Source of the DNA: Apium graveolens
Lineage: Eukaryota > Streptophyta > Magnoliopsida > Apiales > Apiaceae
Length of the DNA stretch: 64,000 bases
Direction: 5' to 3'
Assembly (NCBI RefSeq): GCF_009905375.1
Contig: NC_133649.1
Location: forward strand, 230,801,792 to 230,865,791
Part shown: piece after piece, positions 31,527 to 42,576 of the stretch
Layout: each line of letters opens with the position of its first letter
Position numbering within the stretch: position 1 is the first letter of the stretch
Program-made: the position numbers and the translations under genes
Notes under the pieces: model-generated
What the model was told of the DNA's origin: nothing
The model's input: only the letters and a program-made list of their open reading frames with translations
Databases searched by the model: none

Positions 31527-32548
31527 ATGGCCACTTCACCAAATCACCCTGAAGAAGAAACGCAAACTCAGAACCAAGATCAAAACCAAGACACCCCTGT
31601 GATAAACCGACTTCTTCAACTCCTACAACAACCCCCAACCTCGAGAGTCGGAAACTTCAAACACTTTTAATCCTTTCATCCCCCAGAATTTGTAGGTTTT
31701 CCTGATCCGATTAAAGCTCAGTCATGTTTAAGAGAAATGGAGAAAGCTTTTGAGTTAGCAGAAGTTAAGGATGAGAAGAATACGAAATACGCAAGTTATT
31801 ACTTGAAGGATGAGGCTAGCTATTGGTGGAAATCTATCAAAGAGTTCTAAGAAGAAGAAGCTATCTCTTGGCGGAAGTTTACGGAATTATTTCTAGAGAA
31901 GTATTTACCGAGTTATATGCAAGATCAGGTTGAGATGAGGTTTCTGGATTTAAAGCAAGAGAATATGACCGTGGCGTAGTATGAAGTGAATTTTTCGGAT
32001 TTAGCAAGATTTGTGCCAGAATATGTGAATACAGAAGCTAAAAAAAGCTAAGAGATTTCAACAAGGACTTAAGACGTGGATTCGGAGTCAAGTGGCTCTT
32101 CTCGAGATAAGGACATATGTTGTTGTGGTACCAAAAACAATGATTGTGGAAGGAGAAAGAGAAGCAACTAAAATGAAAAATGAAGGAAAGAAAAGAAAGT
32201 TTAAGGATTCAGAACCGGATCAAGGAAGCTCTAAGTTTAGGGAAAAATTTGGGAAGAATGTTAACAATGCTAGTTAGAAATTCCAGAGTCTTAAGCTGGA
32301 AATGGGAATCAAAAGAATCGTTTTCAGAAAGTTGGACAACCGACAAGAGATAATAGACCCTAGATTCAAGAATGCAAGACGTGTGGAAAGAGATACCCTG
32401 GAAAATGTGATAAGCTCAACGTGACATGTTTCAAGTACAATCAGAAAGGTCATTACTCATCAGAATGTACGATTAGTACGGGGAAACCAGAGATTACTTG
32501 TTTTAAGTACGGGAAAGTCGGCCATATGGCGAGGAATTGTAAGTAACA
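31527..32548 (+). pseudogene. Gag of chromovirus element B
   Basis: From ATG 31527 the protein starts MATSPNHPEEETQTQNQDQ, then reads through the capsid domain: FHPPEFVGFPDPIKAQSCL, REMEKAFELAEVKDEKNTK, ASYYLKDEASYWWKSIKEF, FTELFLEKYLPSYMQDQVEM, SDLARFVPEYV. Two CCHC knuckles close it at about 32420-32543, but both have tyrosine in place of the second cysteine (CFKYNQKGHYSSEC and CFKYGKVGHMARNC). Stops include TAA at about 31668, a TAA in the I-K-E-F region and TAG near 31978. The domain content equals element C Gag. No protease or pol follows; the element is cut at about 32560. Confidence 0.85.
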
Positions 32549-32564
32549 TATTCAGAAAGCCAAT

Positions 32565-33150
32565 TGTTAAGAAATGTTGTGAACTTGATGATAATTTGAA
32601 CAAAACACTTAGGAGATATCATTTAGTGTATTTGTAGCTTTCAACGGATGATCACTTCAACATCCATTGAAAGAGTAGCTTATGTTACAATAAGATTAGT
32701 CGCACATTTCTGCATATTGTAATGCCTTAGTGAACTAGATGTTGTCGAATGCTTAAGTCATGTTGACTAATAGATTGATATACAAGATAGGTTGGTTAAT
32801 TGTAAATATTAGATGCCTTGTAATCTTGTATAAATGAAATGGAGTTAACTGCCATGAAGACAGTCTCAATGGATGTTTCACTAAGCTTCAACGGATGATC
32901 AGCCAAAGCTTCAACGGATGATCAGCCAAAGTTTCAATAGATGATCAACCATAGTTTCAACGGATGATCAATCGGAGTTTTAACGGATGATCAAATTCAA
33001 AAGAACAGTTGATATTGACTTGATAGTCACATGCGTTGATTGTATGCAAATGGAATGTGACAGCCTAATTACAGGTTTTAGAGAACAAAGAAGCATTTCT
33101 ATTTCCATGATAAACTGAAGATATTCAAAGGTGCTCGATTGAGAAATGAA
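32565..33150 (+). mobile_element. SIRE/Maximus-like copia LTR fragment
   Basis: It starts TGTTAAGAAATGTTGTGAAC and contains TTCAACGGATGATCA motifs typical of SIRE-type LTRs. The far end is not a clear CA end; Athila-type sequence takes over near 33150, so it is probably truncated at about 0.6 kb. Confidence 0.55.
32885..32998 (+). repeat. Five-copy 22-24-bp tandem repeat
   Basis: TTCAACGGATGATCAGCCAAAG units lie head to tail. The first two are identical; the later ones differ at 2-5 positions. A further copy is at about 32637. Confidence 0.85.
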
Positions 33151-34274
33151 TAAGCATGAGTGTTAGGGATAGAACACGCGCTAATATTCACGCAAGTATA
33201 CGTGATCGCAAGTAATATAGAATAAATTCTAGTTCGTTCCCACAGGGACTGGTTTAGGTTAATTCCAATCAATGTATCTATGCAACACTAGTATGGTTAT
33301 TATCCAATGCTAAGACGAATAACAATTTGAGGTTGTTTATAACTAAGATTAACTAAGAATTATACTAAGATCACAAACTAGGAGATTGAAGAGAGTTGAA
33401 TAATATATGACACAAACATGGGATTTTAACTTCATTAAATACTTCATTCAATAGCCTTTTCGTTCTTAAGCTTAGCATGTAATGGTGATGACACTAATCA
33501 GATAACATGAAACTAATAAACGCCAACTTTCGTTGTATGAATACTATGCTACCAGACATCCACAAAAGAGATAGACGCTGAATAGACACCAATTATATTA
33601 AGACCCTATATATCTATAGAATTTGACAACATAACGGTTTAATGAATAAGTTATCTATCGTGATTACATAGGGCAAGTAAGATGGTTAAAATTATCTACG
33701 AATCATTCATATCACATACATGAACCTATGCTAGCATGGCAAGTTCTAAACCCTTAAATTCACTTTCACTTCATTAAAGATTAACACACTATCTATAAGT
33801 TCGCGACACTCATAAGACGAATAAGCACAACCAATACTAGGTTATCATACAATCACCACACACTAAGGCACTGAAACAAATTAACTAAAGAAACCCATAA
33901 ATAAATCTGTTAGAACCCCACGATAATGATTAGCCCTAATCGGACTCATCATCAACGTGGGTTCCGATAAAAGCATAGTATAATAAACGTGGTCTTTATA
34001 CTAAATAAATAATAAAACCAAGTACGAAACAAGAGTATAGGTTCACGAATAAGAAAACTAGCATCCAAAGTTACAACTTAAAATAAAGAATCATAAAAAT
34101 AAACTAGATCTTCTTCGCCTTGGTTAAATTGTGCACTATGATCTTCTTACGCCTTCTCCTTAAGCTCTGGTACGTCTTGTTATGAAAAACTAACATAAGT
34201 TATGTATATATAGCAGCCCATGCAGAGTAGAAGTCCAGAAGATCAAAATTTCAGAAGAAATAGGCTTTTATTTT

Positions 34275-34375
34275 CCCGACCTGGCACGGCCGCGCGCTTG
34301 ACCAGCGCGGGCGCGCTGACATTCTGCTCTTTGGGTGCGGGCACGCGCTATCACAGCGAGGGCGCACCGTCTCTC
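34275..34375. repeat. GC-rich hairpin repeat, left of the Athila ORF
   Basis: Two units such as CACGGCCGCGCGCTTGACCA and GCGGGCACGCGCTATCACAG, each able to fold on itself, in otherwise AT-rich DNA. Confidence 0.7.
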
Positions 34376-35795
34376 TGGAGAAATTTCTGACTTCTTTCTT
34401 TTCTTGCAGATTTGAGTTGGTCCTTTCACGAGCTTTTATTCTAGACACCATCCCAACACCATATTAGCATCCAAACAATGCCAATTCACCTTTATTCCTG
34501 ATAAATGCCTGAAATGCAAAAACACTACAAAAACACGTTAAAAACACCAACAACTTGAGTAAAGAACATCGATTCAAAGCTTTACGGAGCGTTATAAAGT
34601 GCCATAAATGCCACACAACATACCCCCAAACTTGAACCGATGCTTGTCCTCAAGCATAAATAGACTCAAAGAACAAGAAATAAAAATGCGTGAATACAAA
34701 CTATATGAATGCAACGATCCTCATAGAATAACTAAACCAATCAATAAGCAACATCTCAACAAATGTAGTTATTCGCATAAAGATCAATCAAGCCCGAACC
34801 GTGCTTGTGTGCAAATGCTTACAGATAAACTATCGCAACTAGATCAATAATCATGACTCACTATTCATCAAAGCAATCAAAGGGTTATAAATAGAATAAA
34901 AGCTAGACTCAAAATAACTTATAACACTTCTATTCTTATATCGAAGTTTTAAATAGATTCATGCTTTTATTGCTAACACAAAAATAACACAAATTTGCTT
35001 ATTTGACCGTGTAATGAGTGAGGTCCACAAAAGACTTATACAATAATACCCATGTAGCGAGCGTTAGGTTAGTGGATCCCAGAATATAAAAAGCCTTAGG
35101 TCACTAGGCAGAAAGTCCCCTAAGAACTTAATTAACTCGAGTATTAAAGAGCCCACTCGTGATCAATTATACATAAACATATTTTTTTTATTTTTCTTCT
35201 TTTTTTCACAATTTCTAAACGAGTGCGTTTCGCTCCATCTCGTTCAACCCTAGACTACTCATATAAAATGAGCCGGCTACTAGCCATTTGACACCTAGCC
35301 ACAACAACTAGCAATGAAATCCAATTTTTTCCAATTTTTAAATATCCATGTTATTTTATTATTAAGAGAATATCCTAAATTCTAAATATAAACAAGCGAT
35401 TATACTTCGACAAACAAATAAACCATGACCATGATCTAGCCCTCACGCAACCTATAAGACTTAGTGAAATACAATTGTCTCTAGCATGCAAATCAACTCG
35501 ATAAGTCTTAACATCACTAAACACGACATCACTACACTAGCATCAATATCACAAATCAATCGGAAAGATCATCTAAGGGATCATGTTATTATGCAAATGC
35601 ATGAAACTTTATGCAACAACTATCATAAAAACTAAAAAAACTACTACATGGCAAATATGCAACTATATGAAATAAACTAAAATGAATATGTAACCTATAT
35701 GCGACTCACACAAAACACATAATCCTTAACTACTACCCCCAAACTTAAAATATTCACTGTTCTCAGTGAAGGTAATAGCAAGGAATCAGGCATAC
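34376..35795. other. Athila non-coding sequence downstream of the ORF
   Basis: A-rich sequence without a convincing gene. The open frame at 34608-34850 shows no recognisable domain. Confidence 0.45.
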
Positions 35796-37028
35796 CTAAT
35801 CAGAACTAGGATCATCACCATCAAGGGTTGGAGTGTCAGGATTGTCTGAAGGCGGATACACGGAATCCTTACTGAATACTGGCCACTGGATGTCAACTCC
35901 CGTGGCTCTGAATGCAGTCCCCGATGTTTGGGTGAGGTCATGTGCAAACCTGCTATGGATGTCATGCATCGCATCCATCCTCCTAGATAAATGCATATAC
36001 TGCGTCGTACTCAAACCAGCACTGCCCTGTGGTTCCTCCTTCTGCTGCTGTTGTGACCCCGAAGGACCAGCCTCCTCTCCTAACTGAGCTCTCCAAGCTG
36101 CTCGACGATCCTGCAAAGTCCCACTAGCATAAGTCTGATCCGGTGGCCTTCCACCTGGGAGATGGTCATAAGAATAACCAAGCCCCTTAGGATCGGGCTT
36201 CCCACCATACCACTCTGTCATATTCAATAACGTTGAACTATCAATCGGAGCACTAGGAAGTTGCAGCTGCTCATGTGCGAGCCAACAAACGCCCACCGCC
36301 ACACACAACTTCGTCACAATGGACGCATAGGGTATCGAATTCGTAGTACTCCCTCGAAAAAACCTCAAAATACCTTGATGGATAACCATCCCAAGATCCA
36401 CATAGTCTCCCTGCAGAATACCCCACAACAAACGCGCACGCTCCATAGTAATCTCATGCATGTGAGAAGATGGCATATTGTTAGCACAAATAAAGGAATT
36501 CCATGCACGTGCAAACCTTTTCATGCATGAAGTAGGAAACATGGCATTCTCATTTATGCCCTTCTTAAACTTCCACTGAGTCTCAGACACACACAGGGTA
36601 GCAACAATCAAATCCAAGTTAAACTCCTCCGGAGTCTTTTTGTTCCAGTTCTCTTGCTCCTCCTTCCTCTCGGGATGCTCAATCACCCTACGAATAGCCT
36701 CAGCACTGTAGTCCATCATCATCCCCCTCATCACCGTGAAACCGTTCTTCCCCGCCTTAGCATTAGTATAAAAGTCACGCACCACACGCATGGGCACAGT
36801 AGCAGGTGTCTCACAAAAACCAACCCAGCTCATCTCCAAAATCATCTCCAACAACTTACCATCTTTCCCTGATGGCAGAAAACCACGCTCCTTGGTTATA
36901 GGCTTCGATAACAGCCTCACATACTCTGCCTCAGCCTCAGGAGTTGAAAGTCTAGGCCTCATACCACCTGCACTCGAAGAATCGGTGGTGCTGCTGCTTA
37001 CTTGAGTTCGCTGTCTTTTTGGTGCCAT
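35796..37028 (-). CDS. Athila-associated antisense ORF, putative plant transposon-protein domain, 410 aa
   Basis: An uninterrupted frame from ATG 37028 to the stop at 35796. The N-terminus is basic and nuclear-signal-like (MAPKRQRTQ), then serine-rich. The middle (about residues 45-270) is a helical domain with RVVRDFYTNAKAGKNGFTVM, RGMMMDYSAEAIRRVI, NLDLIVATLC, FARAWNSFICANNMP and ITMERARLLWGILQGDYVDL, which fits the 'putative plant transposon protein' domain seen in extra ORFs of plant gypsy elements. The C-terminus is Q/E-rich (SGSQQQQKEEPQGSAG) and ends acidic (DGDDPSSD). Function is unknown; no catalytic triad is evident. It is the only long retrotransposon ORF here without a stop. A TATA box about 100 bases upstream suggests its own promoter. 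Confidence 0.75.
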   Translation of the reverse strand: MAPKRQRTQVSSSTTDSSSAGGMRPRLSTPEAEAEYVRLLSKPITKERGFLPSGKDGKLLEMILEMSWVGFCETPATVPMRVVRDFYTNAKAGKNGFTVMRGMMMDYSAEAIRRVIEHPERKEEQENWNKKTPEEFNLDLIVATLCVSETQWKFKKGINENAMFPTSCMKRFARAWNSFICANNMPSSHMHEITMERARLLWGILQGDYVDLGMVIHQGILRFFRGSTTNSIPYASIVTKLCVAVGVCWLAHEQLQLPSAPIDSSTLLNMTEWYGGKPDPKGLGYSYDHLPGGRPPDQTYASGTLQDRRAAWRAQLGEEAGPSGSQQQQKEEPQGSAGLSTTQYMHLSRRMDAMHDIHSRFAHDLTQTSGTAFRATGVDIQWPVFSKDSVYPPSDNPDTPTLDGDDPSSD

Positions 37029-37125
37029 TGAGATTTAATAAGTTTGAGAGAATAGAAGTTTATAAGAGAGATTATGTGTTTGAGGATTTTGAGAAGTGAC
37101 GGAGAAGTTTGTGTATAAGTGTATG

Positions 37126-37134
37126 TATATATAG
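37126..37134 (-). promoter_or_regulatory. TATA box upstream of the Athila antisense ORF
   Basis: On the minus strand CTCCTATATATACATAC is a near-ideal plant TATA box about 100 bases before the ATG at 37028. Confidence 0.55.
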
Positions 37135-37314
37135 GAGTTTGGGAGAGAACTAGTTATAGAAAAGGAGTGTGAATTGATTATGGGAATAATGGGTTTGATT
37201 TGGAGAGAATAATTTGGGATGTGAAAGAGTAAAATTCGAGTGGGAATTGAATTTGTAGTAAAATTCCTGAATTTCTCTTCTTTTCTGCCTTATATTTGTT
37301 TTCGAACATAGGGA

Positions 37315-37462
37315 TCCAGCACTGCCGCGCGCTACCGTGACGCGGGCGTACCATGCTTCTGACTTTTCAGTGTGGCCGCCCCGCTCTACAGCGGGGCGCG
37401 CACAGTTTCTGAAATTTCAGCGCGGCCGCTCCGCTCTACAACGCGGGCGCGCCGTGCTACTG
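37315..37462. repeat. Three-copy GC-rich hairpin repeat, right of the Athila ORF
   Basis: Three units of about 50 bp share a GCGCGGCCGC...GCGGGCGCG core (for example CCGCTCTACAGCGGGGCG), each with a short stem and loop. They lie in the presumed upstream region of the antisense ORF, with sister units at 34275-34375. Confidence 0.75.
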
Positions 37463-37637
37463 TAGTTGGCCCTGATTTTTTCTGTTTTTCTGATTTTTTG
37501 TGTTTTTCTCTTTTCTTTCTGCTTCCTCTTCCTACTAATGTACAACAAAATTGGGTTGCCTCCCAAGAAGCGCTTGGTTTACGTCGTTAGCTTGACGTAA
37601 AATCTTGAGATCAAGTAGATAATAAAACGACACTAAC

Positions 37638-40600
37638 TGTAACGACCGAGAAATAACGCTTGTATTATATTCTAATAAAGATAAGTTATGTGTATTATTA
37701 TGTGATTAAGTGTGTTGAGTCGTACAACCCTAACTGCTAGTGCTACGTGTGGTCTGTTTCGATCGGAATGTGTTTCGGGTATTTATTGTGTGTTTTATTA
37801 TAAGTTGTAGGTTTTATATCAAAATCCGTACAGCTCAAACAGTGTTTTAAAAGCCCATATTTCAAACAAAATCATTGGCCCTATTTTGCCGAGAACGGCT
37901 TATAACCATATCGCTATTCTGAACCCCTAGACGTTTTACAAATTTACCTCTTTCGCGAAAAATGACTTTTCCGGACCCCTTCGGGAGTCAAAAACCCCAC
38001 AAAAATCATATTTTTATTTTATTTGATCATGAAATTATCAAACATCATCTTTCCTTTGCATTTTTGTAATATTCACAATTTTTGGGAATTTTTGGCATTT
38101 ATTTTGTATTTATTGAATAATTAAAAATTCATAATTAATACCCAAAAATTATAAAAATTGGGGCCAAATATTTTTATTAGATGTGTAATTGGACCCTTAA
38201 TTTTATTTAGGGGTATTATTTTCATAAATATAAATAGCTGGATCATTAGTAATTATTCATTAATTAATTAGTAAAAATCGTAAAAATAATCAAGAAATTA
38301 GTGTTGGTGAAGAACATGGCAGAAATTAAACCTCAGATTTGAAGGTGATTCTGTTAACCAAATATTTAATGTGAGTAATCAAAATGATCGTCTTGATCTC
38401 TACTTTCTATTCATATCATCAATTTCATGTGTTGTTGATATGATTTTCAATTCGTTTTTTAGGGTTCATGTTCGAATTAGGGGTTTATGATTTAGGAATC
38501 GTTTGATTGTTTCGATGAGTTATATAGCTTTATTTTGAGTTTAGGAATAATTTTACATGTTTAATTTGATCGTACAACCCCTGGAAGGTGTGGTTCGAGT
38601 TCTTGGTTTTTAGTAAAGTTTGAATTCGTTTTTATTAATTTGTAGATGTTTTTGATTGTTGTGGACTGTTGAGATAGATTAAGGAACTCTGTAGCTTTGA
38701 TTTGGCATCAGTTTTGTGAAATTTGGTTAACGTGTTGATGATGATCGTATTTTCGCCGGAGCTTCGCCGGTTTCTACTCTATTTTCGCCGGAGAAGGTGA
38801 AGGAATGGTCGACGGTTACAGGGGAAGGGACGACTGTACAGTAGCAGAAGAAAGGAATGATGTTGCAGCTTGAACGAGTCGAAATCATTGAGTTTTGGCC
38901 GTGTTTTGTTCGTCGGAAAATCCCCGCCGGCGCCAGGTTCTGGCCAGCCATGGCGGCTGTTCTTGAGGACCCGGTTTCGACCCGGGTTTGATCCTATAAG
39001 ACCCAATCTGTTTTCCTGATTCATGTTTCTGTGATTTATTATTTATTTATATTTTTATAAATCAAAAATCAGTTTTAATAATTCCAAAAATATATTAAAA
39101 ATTAGTTTTAAAATCTAAAAATTATTATTAATAATTTCTAAATTAATTTATTAATTTAAAAATTCGAAATTAAGTAATTATTTAATTATTTAATTATTTA
39201 TCTAATTATTTATTTAATTATCTATTATTTAATAATTAAGTAATTAATTAATGAATAAAATTAAATATATGGAATAATAGTTCGATAAGTTGGAATTATT
39301 ATTCGAGTATTGTTTATTTATATGAGTGGAGTTGTAATAATTATTCGTATCGAATAATTAATTGTAAATAGTCGATTTAATTGTATAATTGGTAATAATT
39401 TGTAATTAATTGTAATAATTTGTAATTAACTCTAAAAATTAGGGATTAATTATTTTAAAATACAATAGTTCATAAATAATTATTTAAAAATATAATTAAG
39501 GTTTATTGAATTATGAGTAATTAATAATAATTGATTTATAATTAATTAAATCTTGTTTATTACGTAGTAATTAAACCGTTAGTCCGATTTGAGTGAAATG
39601 AAGACCACTAGACTCAGAAAAATGACCCGATTTCATTCAAAATAATTATAAATCATAATTTCTTTCTAAAGTGAGTCGACTTGTGGTAATTAATTGCTTG
39701 TAGGTCCTATTAGGGGTAGAATCGAGTCAAATAAATCCCGAAAAATTATAAATCGAACCAGATAGTGTATTTTAATGCGAGTTTAAGCCTAGTATTGATT
39801 CTAAAAATAATTATAAGTCTAAAATCAATTATGTGCCTTATGTGCTATGTGCTTTACGTGATTATGTGAACCTTATGTGTTATATTATATAGGCGAGTCT
39901 GATAGAATCGTATGGGTAGACGATTAGGGCTACGTTGTATCAGTTCGAGATACGCGTATGAAGTAAGTTATCCAAACAAATATCTTTCCTTGTTAGATTC
40001 CATATCCTCAAAGCAGATCAAGCAAGAGGTAGAAGGCAGTGAATCACATGAGGTGAAGTGCATACCAGGAAATTTTTTCCCCTATTCTAAGTTCAGAATA
40101 GTGAAATATATCCCACTTTCCATAATAATTACACCTTGATAATTATTGTTCACGTATACTGATACACAATTATTGATTCTTGTTTCTATTTCATTTCGAT
40201 TCTTGATTTCTCCCAATTTAATGAATTCTCTATTCATATTCCAATATTGATACCCTTACTTACATATACTCTGATATATCCTGATGCTGGGATACATCAA
40301 AAGCATACCGATTGTTCTGGATGCTAAGCTATGGACTGGATGGTTACGATATGGGTCGGGTATTAACCGGACCATAGATTATGAGGCCATAGTTGCCTGG
40401 GTACCCCTTATGTTTGTTGGGTCTATGTAGTTGGGTATAGATCTGCACTGTATCCTGACTGATCAGCATGTTAGAGTGCATATGTTGGTTCTTGTTTCCA
40501 GTCTCGTTCATTTGGCACTCGCCAATAATGGCAAGTTATTATTCTATACAGAAACAAATGGTTGTTCAAACCAGCAGATTACATTTTATTTATTCTTTTC

Positions 40601-41087
40601 TCTTTGCGCTATATATATTGTTGCGGGCTTGTTGTGCAATTTGGCTCACCCCCTTTCATTGTTATTCATCTTGTTTTTCAATTAAGGTAGAGAATGAAAC
40701 CCATCAGAACCCGAGAAGTCAAGAAGTGAGTCAAACAACGGGATCCTCTTATACCAAGGGTGTTTGTCCCTATCCCAGAAGAGAGCTTTGAATTGCCAGA
40801 TCAGGTGTAGCAGGATGAGTATTAGTGTAGTTTGTATAAAAGATGTTTTGTTTAAAATGTGAATAGAATAATGTTTTATAATAAAGAGAGTTCTTGAGAT
40901 AGATTGTTTAAACTGGTTTGTAATAAAGTTGGTTTATCGTTCTTGTTTTCAATCCTTAACCTTGAAAAGATCCTGGGTAGTAGTAGTTCGGGGTAATTAT
41001 TTTATTTATATCTTGCTTGTACGGGTTTAGTGAGTAGTTAATGTTAATAATGCCCAAATCTATACCCCGGATTTAGAGGGTGTTACA
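37638..41087 (+). repeat. Element C 5' LTR, 3,450 bp
   Basis: It begins TGTAACGACCGAG and ends GGATTTAGAGGGTGTTACA. The middle (39050-39560) is very AT-rich. A block conserved with element D lies at 40440-40470. The putative splice box is at 40645-40690. Confidence 0.92.
40645..40690 (+). promoter_or_regulatory. Putative 3' splice site in element C LTR
   Basis: CTCAC (40645-40649), then CCCCTTTCATTG and TTCATCTTGTTTTTC, and AG at 40686 or 40690. The distance to the LTR end is about 400 bases, as in family A. Confidence 0.4.
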
Positions 41088-41089
41088 GT

Positions 41090-41101
41090 TGGCATCAGAG
41101 C
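41090..41101 (+). promoter_or_regulatory. Element C primer-binding site
   Basis: TGGCATCAGAGC, two bases after the LTR, is a tRNA-Met site with one change from TGGTATCAGAGC. Element D shares the same change. Confidence 0.9.
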
Positions 41102-41265
41102 TTAGGTTTTGGCCCTTGAAAAAAAGAACATTAGAGTTAAGATAAGATATGAAGATCACATAAGATAGGAATAATGGTATTAGGGTTGTTTGTTTATTAG
41201 ATTAGGAGTTTGTGAGTTCTAGGCATATGATTTGATCTTTTCTTATATTATGGTTATTATATTAG

Positions 41266-42054
41266 ATGGCTTCCTCAGCATCATCCTCGGACTGGACAAC
41301 TTCAGACCCAGTTGTACCAACATCATCGATTTAGGCATTTCCACCATTACCACCACCACCATCATTGCCACAGGACCCGCACCAGAGCAGTTACCGGTAC
41401 CCCCTGCACGAGATGTACCTGACTTTGTTGATTATTATCCTTATTTTGAGCCGGAGATACCTGACTTTCTGTCATTAGAATTTCCGATATTTGACATTCC
41501 CGATATGGTTGACATCCCACGATGGGAGGATTTAGAGCCACAGATTCCAGCACCACAGCCAGAGATTCCACAGTTTTATCCAGAGGAACCTATGTTTGCA
41601 CCCCAGAGCAGCCTGTCTTATTTCCCGCATCGTTGACTATTTATGCACCTGTACCTGGGATATACCAGTTTCCACAGTAGGAGTTCATGGATCAGGTAGT
41701 TGTTGACCAGCCATTACCTACCCGAGGTTCCCAGACTGATCTTCGTGAGCCTCATATGGTGTCTTACCAGCAGTTCCATAGTGAGAGGGAGGAGAGGCTG
41801 AGATGGCAGGACTAGTGTCGAGAGATACTTGGGTTGTTCGATACCAGAGAGGATGGTCCAGTCAGAGCACTTCAGCCAGATTATATACTGAGGGATAGAC
41901 TTCGTCAGATACTTAGGGCAGGATCTCAGAAGATGGTTGATTTGAGACAGCAAGATGTGTGCACCGATGTCGTGTATCGCAGGGCTATGAGACTGACTAA
42001 GGCCGTACTAGAGGCGCTACAGCAGGAGTTGGGCCGTGTGCCATCCGGATTTTG
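41266..42054 (+). pseudogene. Accessory ORF upstream of gag, element C
   Basis: From ATG 41266 the protein starts MASSASSSDWTTSDP and has a TAG at codon 23. A proline-rich run follows, then a frameshift near 41390. The next part is acidic and proline-rich (DFVDYYPYFEPEIPDF, IPRWEDLEPQIPAPQPEIPQ), with a second frame change near 41600. The C-terminus is charged and helical (FHSEREERLRWQD, ALQPDYILRDRLRQILR, YRRAMRLTKAVLEALQQELG), ending at TGA 42052-42054. About 260 codons in all. Build, place and spacing match the element B ORF. I know no domain for it. Stops at 41332, about 41678 and about 41815 make it a pseudogene. Confidence 0.6.
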
Positions 42055-42576
42055 ATTTCAGCTGAGAGTATGATGTTGTACCATATGTATTCTATGTAGA
42101 TAGATGCAGCATAGTATAGTATGACTAGTTTGTATGTGTGTAGCCGCTAGTTTTGACTGGTAGTAGTAGTAGGATGACTGATATATTGTAGAACTTTTTG
42201 TATTAAGCACTGACACCTGTAGCTGGTGTTATACCTATATATATATTAAATGAACCTTTTCATGTTTTCTTTTATTTTCCAGTCTTTTAAGCATATACAT
42301 TTATTTTACTATTTTACCGTTGTATATTTTAAAATGCTGTTTTCATTTATGACCATGTTGTATCATTTCTTTTTCCAAAATTTTCAATTATTTCAAAACA
42401 ATTTACTTAAATATCAAATTGTTTTAATTACTTATTTTAGACATTTTGTAAATTTTTTCTTTCCAATATTAACTGTTTACATTTTGTTTTAATATAGCAT
42501 ACAAATTATTTCTTTATTTATATCACCTGTTTAATAAACTGTTATTAAAAGAACCAATTATTTTATTACCAAAACT
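42055..42576 (+). other. Spacer between accessory ORF and gag, element C
   Basis: T-rich leader of 522 bases. The ORF 42250-42492 is phenylalanine-rich from composition and is not considered a gene. Confidence 0.5.

Larger units (their letters stand above)
33151..37637 (-). mobile_element. Athila-lineage 3' non-coding region with antisense ORF (fragment)
   Basis: The stretch starting GTTAGGGATAGAACACGCGC, with ATTCACGCAAGTATACGTG and TTCGTTCCCACAGGGACTGG, and the stretch at 37550-37590 (GGGTTGCCTCCCAAGAAGCG) are sequences I associate with Athila-type elements in many plants. Between them lie GC-rich repeats and an intact ORF. The region is cut on the right by chromovirus C at 37638. The orientation of the parent element is not certain. 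Confidence 0.6.

Noticed and set aside
32885..32998. CRISPR-like array of short repeats
   Set aside because: Units abut without unique spacers and the context is a plant LTR.
38727..39024. Minus-strand ORFs in the element C LTR
   Set aside because: GC-richer leader-like LTR sequence; no motif, overlapping frames.
42250..42492. Phenylalanine-rich 80-codon ORF
   Set aside because: Explained by T-rich leader composition between accessory ORF and gag.
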